Below, piece by piece: positions 46,610 to 57,252 of a stretch of 64,000 nt of DNA (position 1 is the stretch's first letter; every line of letters starts with the position of its first letter). The stretch comes from Patiria pectinifera (lineage: Eukaryota; Echinodermata; Asteroidea; Valvatida; Asterinidae): assembly GCA_029964075.1 (NCBI GenBank), contig CM057135.1, forward strand, positions 11,124,863-11,188,862. The letters run 5' to 3'. A program made the translations under genes and the position numbers. The notes beneath the pieces are model-generated. The model saw only the letters and a program-made list of their open reading frames with translations, made no database searches and was not told where the DNA came from.

Positions 46610-47205
46610 TTTTAGGATCGTGACGTCATCAAACCGAAAGTTGTCATAGGAAGAGTTAGACGATGATTAGCCCCGTAGACTCTTAAACCCTTATAGTCTC
46701 GTATGTATGTTAAAGTTTTGGAATTTCTCTCATTTCCTAAATATTTGCCCAAATATTTGCCCATAAAACTTGGACGCAAGGGTCATTGGGTAGCAAAGAT
46801 CATGTGCGATATATTTTAGGTCAAATGACATTCGTCAACGGTCAACTGAGGTTAATAATGATGTAATTCACAGTTTTGGGGGAAAGCTTACAACATTCTA
46901 CATGCTTTCATGGATTTTGATGAAACTTAGATGCAGTGACCCTTGGTTGCATGAGAAGACACAATTCTTCATGGAATTACTGAGGGCAAAGGTCATCTAG
47001 GGCTCATTAGAGGTCATTGTTCAAATATGCTTAAAATGTTTCTTTGTCTACAGAATTTTATGGATTTTAATGTCACTTAGAAGTTGAATGGAGCGCGATC
47101 CTTGGGTTGGGGTTCATCACAACTCTTCCAAAATTGGAGGTCAAGAGTCATGTAGATGTCATTTGAGGTCGTTGTTTAAAAATGCACAAAATGTCAAGAA
47201 CATTT
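46610..47205. repeat. Diverged tandem satellite in the foldback core
   Basis: About three units of 140-170 bp repeat ...CATGGATTTTGATGAAACTTAGATG...CCTTGG.TTG...AAGGTCAT.TAG.G.TCATT.GAGGTCATTGTT. A TGACGTCATCA motif begins the block at about 46619, linking it to the satellites at 8.3 kb and 63.5 kb. Confidence 0.6.
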
Positions 47206-47274
47206 TTTTTTAAGAACGTAAAATATATAGGCGACACATGCGATCCGCAGATAAAGTCTTGTATTAATTCATAT

Positions 47275-47880
47275 CAAGTTCATTGTTCATTGTTCATTTA
47301 TTTTCCACAGTGCCACATTTTTAATGATCGTAATTAATACAAAAAAGATACTATATAAACAGATAGTGAGACTGTAGAGGAACCCACTAAGAAGCTAAGC
47401 TTGTAATCGCAGGCCCCTTGTATACAAATTTAAAGTTGCTTTTAATACATAAGACACAGGACAGACAATAGACAAGGACAATACACAAACTTTACATGCC
47501 AGTTAACAAGCAGGATAAGATTTGTTGCACAAGCAATTCTCGAAGTTAATGGGTTACACGGGATCATAATAATTATACAACAGGGTCGATTTATATTTCC
47601 GTTTGAAAGTAGACAAATTTTTGAATGCTTTCAGGTTCTCGGTAAAGGAGTTTCACAGCCCTGGTCCATCATATCTAATAGTTTTTGGGGCTAAAGTTGT
47701 GCGAGTCAATGGGAGATGAAAGTTAGAGACTTGACGAGTATAATGGGAATGAACATCAAAATTCCGGGTAAAAATTGAAGTAATGGAAGATGGTGAAGTG
47801 ACAATGTTCGTGGCATAAATAATGGCACAAATAATGTTATCAGCTACATTGTTGCTGTGACGTAAACAGACTGTGCTTTC
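47275..47880 (-). pseudogene. LINE C-terminus and 3' tail
   Basis: The minus strand encodes VHSHYTRQVSNFHLPLTRT, IRYDGPGL-stop-NSF and KAFKNLSTFKRKYKSTLL, the C-terminal block found in L2/RTE-like non-LTR elements. The 3' UTR ends with AATAAATGAACAATGAACAATGAAC, a short tandem tail. It is 5'-truncated and lies inside the foldback. Confidence 0.75.
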
Positions 47881-49084
47881 AATACATACATTTATTCATT
47901 CCTACATGTAGTTTGTATATTTTGGAATTGTTTATAAAAGTGCCATCACATTTTTTAAGAAGCTACATAATTTCTCAAAAATATTAATTCCACCTTTTCA
48001 AACATCAAGATATTACTCTCCAAGTCCAAACATCCATATGATATAAATCCAGCAGTACACACTGCAAGGAATTGACGTATACTCTGCGCATATTTTTATT
48101 ATTTTCATGTTTACATGCCCATATATACATAAAAAGCACTTGCAAGAACAAGTGAAGTCCACCGTTTCCCCCCCCCCCTCGGTGATCCTGGTAGTGTTTT
48201 TACAATACAAGGAAATGCCGCAGCTGCTCTAATTTAAATATGAAATATTTAATCTTCTAGAATATTCAACCCCCTACTTTAAATTGTAGCTTCAACCCCC
48301 AAAAGGGAAAATCCTTGCAACCTTTTTTAAATTTATATTTACTGTGTATGGTAAAACATAGTTAACCAATGCAGAAGTTGTGTTTTTACCAGCAAAAGTG
48401 ATGATTTTCCCTTGTTTGAATCAAGCTGCTCTAATGTGCGGCTTCCTTTTCATATTAAGGCCACGCCCGCAAAAGGGTAAAAATAACAAGTGTTTGAATG
48501 TTGGAATTTTTTTTATCATGTCTATGTTTATTTAAAAGCACGAAGAACAAAGGAAAATGGAATGGATGTTAAATACAGTTTTTCTAAATTTGTATTTGTT
48601 TGCACTCCCCATTTTAACCGATCAAGCTCCGCCCCAAAATGGGCAAGATCCAAGATGGATCCACCTTTTAATATGATTTTCAGCCCATTTCGACCAAACA
48701 TGTCAATTTTCAAGATTTTACCACCAAACTGAATGGTATTTTCCATATTTGAACCAAACTGCTAATATATACCGACTCTTTTACACAATTAGGCCACACC
48801 CACAAAATGGGTGGAAAATAACAGGCGCTAAAAGGCTAGAATGTCTTATTTATGTTTAAGTTTATTTTCAAAGCATAGAAAAAATGGATAATAAATACAG
48901 TTTTTATGAGTTTTTATTGTTTGCACCCCTTTTTTCAAAAAATCAAGCTCCGCCCCCAAAATGGGCAAAATCCAGGATGGGTCCCGATCTTAAAATGATT
49001 TCTAGCCCATTTTGACCCCACATGCCAAATTTCATGCTTTTACCACAAAGTGCACGATTTTTCGCTAAGCAGCTCCACTATATT

Positions 49085-49735
49085 TGTTCCTTTCTGAAAA
49101 CTGTCGTTTCTGGTTGCACATTAAGAACCCTAACTGGAATGAGATTTTTGTCAGGGTTGGCAAACACTCATCCAATTAATACACCATTGTCCTTAGCTAT
49201 CAATTTGGTAGAAGACTCTACAACTCCATGGGTTATCTTACCACGTATGTGTACTCTGCCTGTGACAATTATCTCCTGATTACCGGGAATTACAACTGTC
49301 TCCGCCACCGAAATACGACAACATGAAAAAGAGGTCACTTCTGTGGTCAGTGGAACAATTACATCACCAAATTGAAGCTTGTGCCGGGGGATATTTAAAA
49401 TGCCACCATACTCTGTCAAGAAATCCAACCCTAGAATGCCTGCATGTGTTATCGGCGCTATTAGGACTCTATGTCGTCTATGCAATTTACCAAATCCAAT
49501 GATTACTTGGGCACAACCCTCAACCTGCAAGGCACTGCCTTCTACAGCTACTACTGACTGATTATATGTCTGAAGACCTTGTCGTACATCATGTGGTAAC
49601 AGTTCCCAAGTATGTGGGTGTAAAATGGTAACAGATGAACCTGTATCAAGTAAGAATTTTACACCGACGCCATTAATTGTACCATGTACAAAACAGGCTG
49701 GAGACTGGGCCTTACTATCTACCGAGGGCTGGGTA
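49085..49735 (-). pseudogene. Gypsy B aspartic protease region
   Basis: In the -1 frame relative to gag and overlapping its end, the sequence shows FLLDTGSSVTILHP (the DTG active site) near 49640 and IAPITHAGILGLDFLTEYG (the downstream hydrophobic glycine block) near 49440. An in-frame TGA at 49168, in a context where Trp is likely, interrupts the frame. The region ends at the foldback insertion. The enzyme normally cuts the Gag-Pol polyprotein. Confidence 0.85.
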
Positions 49736-50900
49736 CTGACCCCATACTCAGCCGAGTATCGTTTTCCTGGTGAGGATTATTCGACCCTACAGAAGCAGGA
49801 TTAAGAGAGTTTGACTCCATGTTGGGGCACTCTGATTTCTTGTGTCCTATCTCCTTACAATTCCAACAAACCATGGGGCCTCTCTTTTTTGGATAGCGGA
49901 ACTTCACCTGGGACCGTAACTGTTGGAGTTGTTGCTCTAATTGTTTGACTTTTTCCTCCAAATCATCTTTTGACTTTGTCTCGGAACTACCATGACTAGG
50001 TTTCGGATTTGCACTAGCTATCACCTGTTTGGGCAGTGTTTCCTTATTGTATTCAAGGTGAAGGAAGGCTTCCTCCTCTGACGCTAAGGTAAGTGCTGAT
50101 CCTAATGATTTAGGCTTAAGTCTCCTAACCTGTACTCGAACGTCTGCAGAGTCTAACGCATCTAAAAAACAATCACGACCCAACTCATCTCTAAACTCTG
50201 AAGAAACATCTGGGTATGCCTTAAGAACTAATCTACGAATATCACTCGCGAGTTCTGGTAGTGGTTCACCTTTTCTTCGAACCCTAGCTTTTAGTTTGGC
50301 TCGATAGAGATCTGTCTGCCCTGGTGGACTAAAGCGTTCTCGCAATGACTTCACAAGCTCTGCATAGTTTGTTTTCTTCGACTCAGGTAAGTCTGTGTAT
50401 ACTTGTAAAGCAGGACCCCTCAGCTTAACAGCCAAAAAAATTGTTTTCTGCGCTTCTGTCCAGGAGTTAATTTCACTACAGAGATTAAGGTGCGTTAACC
50501 AATCATCTAGTTGTGTTTTACCATCAAACGTGTCAGGAGCTACTACTGGTTTCTTAACGGGAGCATCAGAAAATTCTGGAGGAGCTGTCACTACTACAGG
50601 TGTATCGGGCAGGGATAAGCCAATATCACATACCAGATTTGATACACCAGGAGCTGGTGTATCAGTCATGTAGGGTTCAGTATTGTGCAAGTCTGTGAGC
50701 CTACCTTGCCTCTGCCCATAGTCGTCCATGGGGGTGGACCTACGACTAGGGTTAGGAAACCTATCCTCATACCCCATGGACGGAGCAGACTCGCCCATAT
50801 TTTCCATGCCTACTTCTACCAATCTTTCATCTAGCTCTGCCTGTAACAAACCTATAGTACGATTTATTTGTTCGTACACTGCTTCACGCCTGGAAGCCAT
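49719..50900 (-). CDS. gag: Gypsy B Gag polyprotein
   Basis: An open 393-residue frame from MASRREAVYEQ. The capsid region follows a Pro-rich linker: PDTFDGKTQLDDWLTHL, FLAVKLRGPALQVYTDL and YAELVKSLRERFSP, the Gypsy capsid pattern. A Lys/Glu coiled-coil-like stretch (LEEKVKQLEQQLQQLRSQV) precedes one CCHC zinc knuckle, CWNCKEIGHKKSEC, near residues 343-357, the nucleocapsid that binds element RNA. Protease overlaps its end in the -1 frame, implying ribosomal frameshifting in active relatives. An A-rich stretch near 49765 could be the slip site but is not a canonical heptamer. Confidence 0.93.
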   Translation of the reverse strand: MASRREAVYEQINRTIGLLQAELDERLVEVGMENMGESAPSMGYEDRFPNPSRRSTPMDDYGQRQGRLTDLHNTEPYMTDTPAPGVSNLVCDIGLSLPDTPVVVTAPPEFSDAPVKKPVVAPDTFDGKTQLDDWLTHLNLCSEINSWTEAQKTIFLAVKLRGPALQVYTDLPESKKTNYAELVKSLRERFSPPGQTDLYRAKLKARVRRKGEPLPELASDIRRLVLKAYPDVSSEFRDELGRDCFLDALDSADVRVQVRRLKPKSLGSALTLASEEEAFLHLEYNKETLPKQVIASANPKPSHGSSETKSKDDLEEKVKQLEQQLQQLRSQVKFRYPKKRGPMVCWNCKEIGHKKSECPNMESNSLNPASVGSNNPHQENDTRLSMGSVPSPR

Positions 50901-51026
50901 ATCTAATCAACTACTTATGCTCTCTGGTAACACATTTTGTTTTTAAAAAGAAAAGAAAAAAAGAAAAAAACATTGTCACGGCACCTGGCCCGTATCCTAA
51001 AAATTGCAAGGGTATACAATTTTATA

Positions 51027-51047
51027 CCCGGATCTTCCACCAAAAAC
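51027..51047 (-). other. Primer-binding site of Gypsy B
   Basis: TTTTTGGTGGAAGATCCGGG directly follows the LTR end on the minus strand. The core is identical to the Gypsy A site, so both use the same or a similar tRNA primer. Confidence 0.72.
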
Positions 51048-51777
51048 TGTAACGGCGACCCAAAGAGGCCAACCGTCAGTTGGGGGGATTAACTAATTAA
51101 CCAAAAATACATTGATGTTGATCACAAAATAACCGACAAAGGGACAAGTATATGCAATATCAGAAAATAGAAATAACGAAAATGTATTAGCGCTTCTTCG
51201 CTTACAAAGTAATTAACCAGGGGAGAGCATGTAAATATGAATGATAGAATTTAAATGACTAGTTACTGACAGAGCAGAGTTCAGATTGGCACCACTACGA
51301 TGCAACACCGTAGTCTACAACTAGGCCATGTAAAAACTACTGGGTGCAAGGGGGGTAATATTGGAACATACTCACAGGACAATGCAGACCACTGAACCCT
51401 TTGGTGTTATGGTGGTGGTGGTGATAGATAGATAGATAGATAGATAATTTTATTCGTCATGCAATCAATAAAGATACATGAAATTTGCTTTCCTGATGTA
51501 CAGTCTAAAAATACTTATAATTAAAAATGACCATTACAACTCCAAAAACAACATATCACACGTTAAAAAAAAAAAAACTGATCACAACTAAACACATACA
51601 GACACATGTAAATATTATAAATCTATAAAACACCGGAATCTGTGACTCAGTAAAAACCCCAGACAAGTAATCACCCATAAACAGAGAATTTATACAATCC
51701 ATCCCCTCAACCCATACCGAAAAACAACGATGTTGCGCATATATATCAGATAAAACAAAAATCACGATCATGTTAAA

Positions 51778-53585
51778 TTATCTATGAAAACTGGAGTTGA
51801 ATGCGCTAATTGCGCATGGCAAAAAGGAATCCCTGAATCGGTTGGTTTTTGTGGCGATTTGCCGTACCCTCCCAGACTGGTTAACAACAACAGATGAGTT
51901 AAGTGGATGAGTTACGTCATCTTTAATGAGCACAAACTTTGCGCGCATTGTATCCTCCAAAATATCCTGCGCCGCATTCAGCTCACAGCCTATGATCTTA
52001 GTAGCATTCTTTGTTATACGCTCAATCTTCTTGCGGTCGCTCACTTGGAGCGCGTTAAACCAGACAACACAACAGAAAGTAATTACAGATTGGATGGTAC
52101 TTTGATAAAATAACTTTAAAATTGTTTCATCTACCTTAAAACATTTCAGTTTCCTGAGAAAGTACATTTTTTGATTGGCCTTTTTAAAAATAGTTGTTGT
52201 ATTTGAATTCCAGTTCAGACGATTATCAATGCACGTACCTAAATATTTATATTCAGTCACTATGTCCACAGTTTCATCGTGAATTACAATTGGCTCAATT
52301 TGATTTCTGACCCGACGAAAGTCAAAGATCATTTCCTTTGTTTTCTTCACATTAAGAACCAAAGAATTATTTTCACACCATTGAACTAGTTTAAAAACTT
52401 CGTTCCTAAAGGCAGTCTCGTTGTCATTAAAAATCATCCCAGACAATGCAGTATCATCTGCATATTTGTCCAAAGCACAAGAGCCACTTTGTAAGGTGTA
52501 ATCACTAGTGTACAAAGAAAATAAAATGGGGGACAAAACACACCCCTGAGGAACACCTGTATTTGTAACAATAGTATCAGATAATGAATTTCAAATCTAA
52601 CCCGTTGTGATCTGTTCGCAAGGAAACTCTTGATCCAGAGGACAAGATGAGGATTCATATCCATACCACTGAGTTTGCCTATGAGAATGTTTGGGTCGAT
52701 CGTGTTAAATGCAGACGAAAAATCAATAAATAAAGTCCGAACATAAGTTTTAGGTCTGTCAAGATGTTGATATATTCTATGTAGTAGTGTCATCCAAGCA
52801 TTCTCAACACCGCGATGAGCACGGTAGGCAAACTGAAATGGGTCCTCAACATGCTTCATTTGGGCTAAGATAATATTTTTAACAATCTTCTCAAAGCATT
52901 TCATAATGATTGGAGTAAGTGCTACTGGTCTGAAATCGTTTAAAACGACTGGTTTTGATATTTTGGGTATTGGTATAATGATCGACGATTTCAAAATGCT
53001 AGGAACTACAGATATGTCTAGAGACCACTGAAACAGTCGTCGAAAGACCACACTCAGTTCCTTATTACAGGTCTTTAGAACCTTCCCAAGGATACCATCT
53101 GGCCCTGATGCTTTATAAGATTTAATTTTACCCAGAACACATTCAACCTCAAAGTCGGTAAGGGCCACTTTGTCGGATTCATTGACGTTATCCCTGTACC
53201 CATAAAATGTCTGCATGTTACTCAAGTTACAATCATTGTTATGGTTTTTAAGGTTGTCCTGAGGAATTTTGAAGTTGGACTTACTGTCCCCAGCATAGCC
53301 AGTTATAGTTTTCAGTCCTTTCCACGCCTGTTTCGAATTTCCTTGCCGAAATTGGTCCCGAATTTTCCTTCCGTGCTGTCTCTTGCACTGGTGTACGAGT
53401 TTGTTGATCTGCCTCTGTATAATGTGTTTCTGTTGGAGATCTCTGTCTTTGTGTGCTGTCCTTTTCCTTTTCAGCAGTTCACGCATCTCTTTTGTCAGCC
53501 ATGGTTTGTTGTTTGGATATATTTTCACCACTTTCTCCTCGACAGTAAGGTCCTGACAAAACTTCACGTATGCACTGATGGTATC
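51778..53585 (-). pseudogene. LINE reverse transcriptase, one frameshift
   Basis: The segment 52434-53567 has a Lys-rich linker, VLGKIKSYKASGPDGILGKV, LNDFRPVALTPIIMKCFE and LFIDFSSAFNTIDPNILI. After a frameshift near 52580 the palm continues with LSPILFSLYTSD, LDKYADDTALSGM (YADD), VLNVKKTKEMIFDFRR and EYKYLGTCIDN. All core RT motifs can be seen, so the break is recent relative to the other LINE relics here. Confidence 0.92.
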
Positions 53586-54715
53586 CGAGCTTCATCAAGG
53601 GAATCTGTGTCCATAAAGACGTCCCAGTCCGTGCACTCGAAGCAATTTCGAAGGGAATCAATATTGCTGTCTGTCCAATTCCGAACTGTTTTTGTGGTCG
53701 GCTTGGCTTGTTTCAACTTTTGTTTATACTTGGGTAGGAGATATACCATATCATGATCAGATGCTCCAAGTCCCGGTCTTCCATAGGCCTTGTATGCGTT
53801 GGGGATATTGCCGTAACATTTGTCCAGGGTCCGATGACCTCTCGTAGTGATGTCGACATATTGATAGAAATGGGGCAACTCTGTATGTAGGTTACACTCG
53901 TTGAAATCACCTAAGATAAGATGCACGGAGTCAGGAGCGTTCCTTTCCAAACTTTGGACGATCTCTGCTAGCTTGGTTGCGGCACAACTCACTTTCGATT
54001 TCGGTGGAATATATGTAACTGTCACGAACAACTGGGTGAATTCTCGTGGTAGATAAAATGGCCGTAGGCCGACTGTCATCAGTTCAACATCAGGTGAACA
54101 AAAACGGTGTTTGACAGTGATGTTGCGGCACCATCTCTGATTGATGTACATACAGACCCCACCGCCTGATTTTTTGCCAGACTCAGCTGACCTATCATTA
54201 CGTTCACATTGGAATCCATCGATATCAGAGAAGGCGGTAGTGTGGACATCTTGAAACCAAGTTTCACTGAAACACATTAGGCAACTGTCTCTATACTCAT
54301 GCAGATAGGTCGTGGCCGATTTCAGTTTATCTAGTTTATTGCATAGAGAACGGGCATTACCTGCAATAATTGAAGGCAGTGGTGGGTTGAACTTTCGTCG
54401 CCGAAGTCTGGCACGAATTCCGCCCTTCTTACCTCTCTTTCTTGTCCTCAATTCTTTAGGAATACCAAAGTTGGGTGGGGCAGACGCCTGAGTGCGCAGG
54501 TTTAAGAGTTCATTGCGTCCGTACACAATACGACCTTGCAATGGCCACTCACATACAACTCCTTCGTCATAGGGCAGTGCAGAATTTTGGCCGAAATCAC
54601 TCAGGAAAAACATCAAAACAATAAAAATCCGGATATACATTGTGCTTGGAGACATACACAACACGATGAGAAGTGCAAATATACATACATTGCCCACAAA
54701 ACAGGTAAAAATCAC
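53564..54715 (-). pseudogene. LINE apurinic-like endonuclease domain
   Basis: Begins with a hydrophobic stretch, then a basic region (KRGKKGGIRARLRRRKF), then the endonuclease: IIAGNARSLCNKLDKL, CFSETWF (catalytic Glu), ERNDRSAESGKKSGGGVCMY, VTYIPP, LILGDFNECN (Asp/Asn), LDKCYGNI and GASDHDMV (the SDH catalytic motif). It nicks target DNA to start reverse transcription. The frame is separated from RT by one frameshift near 53585. Confidence 0.92.
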
Positions 54716-55341
54716 AAAACAATTCAGAGCACTTGTACATCAGGTAGTCGCTGCTGTGTAAGCGCCCTCTTGTTGATGCAAATTAAAGAACACAGCGTCT
54801 TGCACAAAAACGAAGGCCAAATTAAACTAGGCTTCCACCTTCAGCCATACATGTACAGGAACTTAGAAAATAAGAAACTAAAATACACACCACCATCCAC
54901 CACCATGCCCCAGTCGCAGGTCCACGCCCTATTGGGCTTTCAAAGGGGTTTTATAGTGCTGGGTAAAATATGCATAAGAATTTCAAGATTAGGCATACTA
55001 ATGCAGTGTGTCTTTCGTACTGGGAGATATTTGCATTAACACTAAGTACAGAGGTATGGGGGCAAGGAACTTATATCCCAGTATTGTGAGATTAAACAAC
55101 AAAGACTACCACGAGAGCTTCATCTGTGGTTTGACTGCAACCCAAATACTATTCTATTGTGGTTTAAAGTAGGTTAAGAGTGAAGTTGAACAAAGTAAGC
55201 TCTGAAATAGTTTTGTGGCATTAATCTGACTTGAGAACAGATGTAATACATGACTGCTATGGATTACTGTGGCCAAAGCGCTCTCTATATAGTTTAAACG
55301 TGCAATTGGGACCACAATAAAATCAAATTTTGTAACAATAT

Positions 55342-55405
55342 TGGACCAGGCTGGGATAAATTGTTTCAATCTGCCCCGCAATAGGGGTAAAGGTGTTTGA
55401 TTCAA
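55342..55405 (-). pseudogene. DIRS RT N-terminal piece, right of the insertion
   Basis: The minus strand reads LRGRLKQFIPAWSN up to the Gypsy B target duplication. The other side (36402 downward) continues in the same frame once the insertion and one ATAT are removed, showing that Gypsy B landed inside the DIRS RT frame. Confidence 0.9.
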
Positions 55406-55849
55406 ACTGAGGCCCTAGGCACCAGTGTTGGATGTCTCAGCTTGATCTAGTCATGCTGTTGACTGCTTTGCCGAGGATGATCCCGAGCCGATAGCAGTTT
55501 CACCCACGTAAGTCTTGTGGGAGCGCGTTGGGTACGGAGATGTGCGATATGATCCTCGACCTCGTCGGTAACTTGGCGCCTCCATTCGGCGGTTGTAACC
55601 GGTACCCCCTCTGCCGAAGGAGGGTCTGTAACGCCAGTCTCAAGAAGACGGGCGTGATGTCCAATTGGAGGAGTAATTTCTTTTGCGCTGAGCCACATTG
55701 TCAGATCGCACCTGTACCTTGGATCCAATTATATTGGAATCTTGAATGCTCTTGCATGACCGAGCAAGATCGTCCCCAAACAAAAGGCTTGTGCATGGGA
55801 CTTGTAATATTGACTTAGATCAGGTCGAATTGCGTCTCGACGGCGCAAA
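55406..55849 (-). other. DIRS gag C-terminal / inter-ORF region
   Basis: An Arg/Gly/Pro-rich stretch in several broken frames, lying between the gag stop (55850) and the RT start. It probably includes decayed ORF coding. No domain is recognised. Confidence 0.5.
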
Positions 55850-56776
55850 TTAAGCAATGAATTGCCGTGCCTCCAAAATAGCCATCGCATCTATAAGATT
55901 GCGAATTAGTTTGGCCGAATCAAGGCTGGTTTCGTTTTTGTTAGCTTGTGTTTTTAGGAGCTCGTCAGTTACCAAAGAAATGGCAATACATCCATGCACA
56001 AGACAATTCTGGATCTTCTGTAATTTGGCATCGTGTGACTGCGTTGCCGGTTTCAGAATTGACCAAATATCTGAGTTTACACGTGTCAAGCACAGATTAG
56101 AACAATTGTTGGGCTTGCTGTAAAGCTTCATTTTCTCAGTGAGTTTTGCGGTTTGAATTTTGCCTCTGATCAAAGCATTAACTGTTTGAGCTAACTGATC
56201 GTAAATGGCTGGACCCTCTTTCTCGTCGTTTTCGACAAGGGCTGCCAAATCCGTGAAAAACGGATCGCTCTCTTGCCCATGCAGGAGCGTGTCAACATCA
56301 TGGTCTGAAAAGTTGTCCCTTTCGGGTACAAGACCACTTTTAGCAAAATCATATTCCCTCTCGAGTGCAAACTTTTCAAAAATGGGGTCAAAATCTAGAA
56401 TTTCGCCCTCTTCAGTGCCCTCTTGCAGAGGTGTCACACCATGGTCAGTAGCAGCAGTTTCATGGGTAAAACTACTGAACGCATTTGCAAAAGATGCAAC
56501 CGTGTTTTGCAGCTTTGCTACAGCAACCTGCAAGTTTGGGTCGGGCGCGGGCGCGGTGGCCTGGATCGAAGGAGCAGGGGTCGAAGGAGCAACATTCTTG
56601 CGCTTACAAGCTCGCTTTTTAGCAGGCGCGGCTGCAGCCGCAGGCGTCAAAATCGCACTAGTGCTCAAATGTTGTGCTCCTGCAATCTCTCTCTCTAACT
56701 GCATGTAAAAGGTCTCGTCTTCCGACGGATTTACCTGTATTACGGCCTCATCGGCCATGCTAGTGAAAGAGCTCAA
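55850..56776 (-). CDS. DIRS ORF1 (Gag-like protein)
   Basis: An open 308-residue frame. An N-terminal Ala/Pro/Lys-rich region with a basic patch (AKKRACKRKNVAP) is followed by an acidic segment (EGTEEGEILDFDP) and a helical C-terminal half including IYDQLAQTVNALIRGKI, KLYSKPNNCSNLCLTRVN and IWSILKPATQSHDAKLQ, the pattern seen in DIRS Gag proteins. It sits 5' of RT and just inside the terminal repeat, as expected. The function, RNA packaging, is inferred from the family. Confidence 0.85.
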   Translation of the reverse strand: MSSFTSMADEAVIQVNPSEDETFYMQLEREIAGAQHLSTSAILTPAAAAAPAKKRACKRKNVAPSTPAPSIQATAPAPDPNLQVAVAKLQNTVASFANAFSSFTHETAATDHGVTPLQEGTEEGEILDFDPIFEKFALEREYDFAKSGLVPERDNFSDHDVDTLLHGQESDPFFTDLAALVENDEKEGPAIYDQLAQTVNALIRGKIQTAKLTEKMKLYSKPNNCSNLCLTRVNSDIWSILKPATQSHDAKLQKIQNCLVHGCIAISLVTDELLKTQANKNETSLDSAKLIRNLIDAMAILEARQFIA

Positions 56777-56839
56777 TGCTCAATGCAAAGATAAATCGCG
56801 CTGCGTTTGCGAAGCGTAGCTGGCGTGGTATGCACCAAA

Positions 56840-56998
56840 AATACACTGACGATACTGCGTAGGGAGGGCTCTTATATAGCCGGGGTCCTAATCACTTCTC
56901 TTTGTTATACTTTGAATGCGTTGTATGTTTCAACCAGATATGTTTTCAACCAGACAATACAATCTCACGTGTTCCGAATTGAGGTAATTGTGAGGTAG
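56840..56998 (-). repeat. DIRS terminal repeat (5' side)
   Basis: GATACTGCGTAGGGAGGG to GTGAGGTAG is the reverse complement of 33396-33490 plus the second half of the internal complementary region. TATATAGCCGGGGTCC inside it could serve as promoter for the minus-strand ORFs. Confidence 0.88.
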
Positions 56999-57079
56999 AA
57001 CCTACTTAGTAACGATACAACACATCTCTCCTACAAATTGCTTAAGGCGAGCCAGGCATCCCAAACCATGACACATTTT

Positions 57080-57180
57080 TTTTAGCCACAACACTCGGGA
57101 GGTTACACACTGAATATACAGTGTCTAAACGTCGGTGAAGGGCGGAACCTAATTAAATTTACATCACCCCAGAGCAAAAT
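57080..57180. repeat. SINE body fragment
   Basis: GGAGGTTACACACTGAATATACAGT...CGTCGGTGAAGGGCGGAACCTAATT matches 57350-57415, the body of the adjacent SINE, without a tRNA head. Confidence 0.6.
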
Positions 57181-57252
57181 TTAATCTTATGAATAGTTAA
57201 TGCAGTACCCGCTGCTATGTACATCAGATTCGAACCAGCCAACCGATCTTAT

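Larger units (their letters stand above)
44594..49079. mobile_element. 4.5-kb foldback transposon inside Gypsy B
   Basis: Flanked by a 5-bp duplication ATATT (44589-44593 and 49080-49084). Ends are AGTAGAGCTGCTTAG / CTAAGCAGCTCCACT. Arms of roughly 850 bp (44594-45470 and 48230-49079) are inverted, and each holds about two to three diverged tandem modules containing GGGGGCGGAGCTTGAT and ACTGTATTTAACATCC. Tandem-repeat arms are typical of FB/Galileo-like foldbacks. The centre contains a satellite and a LINE 3' fragment but no recognised transposase. Confidence 0.9.
51426..54773 (-). mobile_element. Near full-length LINE with APE endonuclease and RT
   Basis: Inserted in the Gypsy B 5' LTR with a 4-bp match TGAT (51422-51425 and 54774-54777) against the empty site in the other LTR. 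The minus-strand 3' end has AATAAA followed by a (TATC)n tail. Coding begins at 54715, only about 58 bp from the 5' end. Two frameshifts, near 53585 and 52580, break one endonuclease-RT frame. Sequence style suits the CR1/L2/Rex group. Confidence 0.92.
36407..55337 (-). mobile_element. Ty3/Gypsy retrotransposon B with three nested insertions
   Basis: TGTAAC...GTTACA/GTAACA ends, with ATAT duplicated at 36403-36406 and 55338-55341. Layout on the minus strand is 5' LTR (51048-55337), primer site, gag, protease, pol, polypurine tract, 3' LTR (36407-40869). Insertions: foldback 36519-40039 in the 3' LTR, foldback 44594-49079 between protease and RT, and LINE 51426-54773 in the 5' LTR. Removing them gives 938-bp LTRs on both sides and a 7.56-kb element. 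The LTRs differ by a few percent by eye, so the copy is fairly old although pol is still open. Confidence 0.95.
51048..55337 (-). repeat. Right (5') LTR of Gypsy B, interrupted
   Basis: Starts TGTAACGGCGACCC and ends TTTTGTAACA. It contains the LINE 51426-54773. Net length is 938 bp, equal to the other LTR. It would carry promoter and polyadenylation signals, which I could not pinpoint. Confidence 0.93.
33311..56998 (-). mobile_element. DIRS tyrosine-recombinase retrotransposon, split by nested insertions
   Basis: A minus-strand element with inverted terminal repeats at 33311-33490 and 56840-56998, an internal complementary region at 33580-33705, a gag-like ORF1 at 55850-56776, RT/RNase H across the insertion, and a tyrosine recombinase at 34012-35060. 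A Ty3/Gypsy element occupies 36407-55337. Without it and one copy of its 4-bp target duplication, the DIRS is 4753 bp, normal for the group. DIRS elements integrate through a circular intermediate and leave no target duplication; none is seen here. Stops, frameshifts and an RNase H deletion show it is inactive. Confidence 0.93.

Noticed and set aside
56205-56708. 167-codon plus-strand frame
   Set aside because: Shadow of the DIRS gag-like frame on the other strand.
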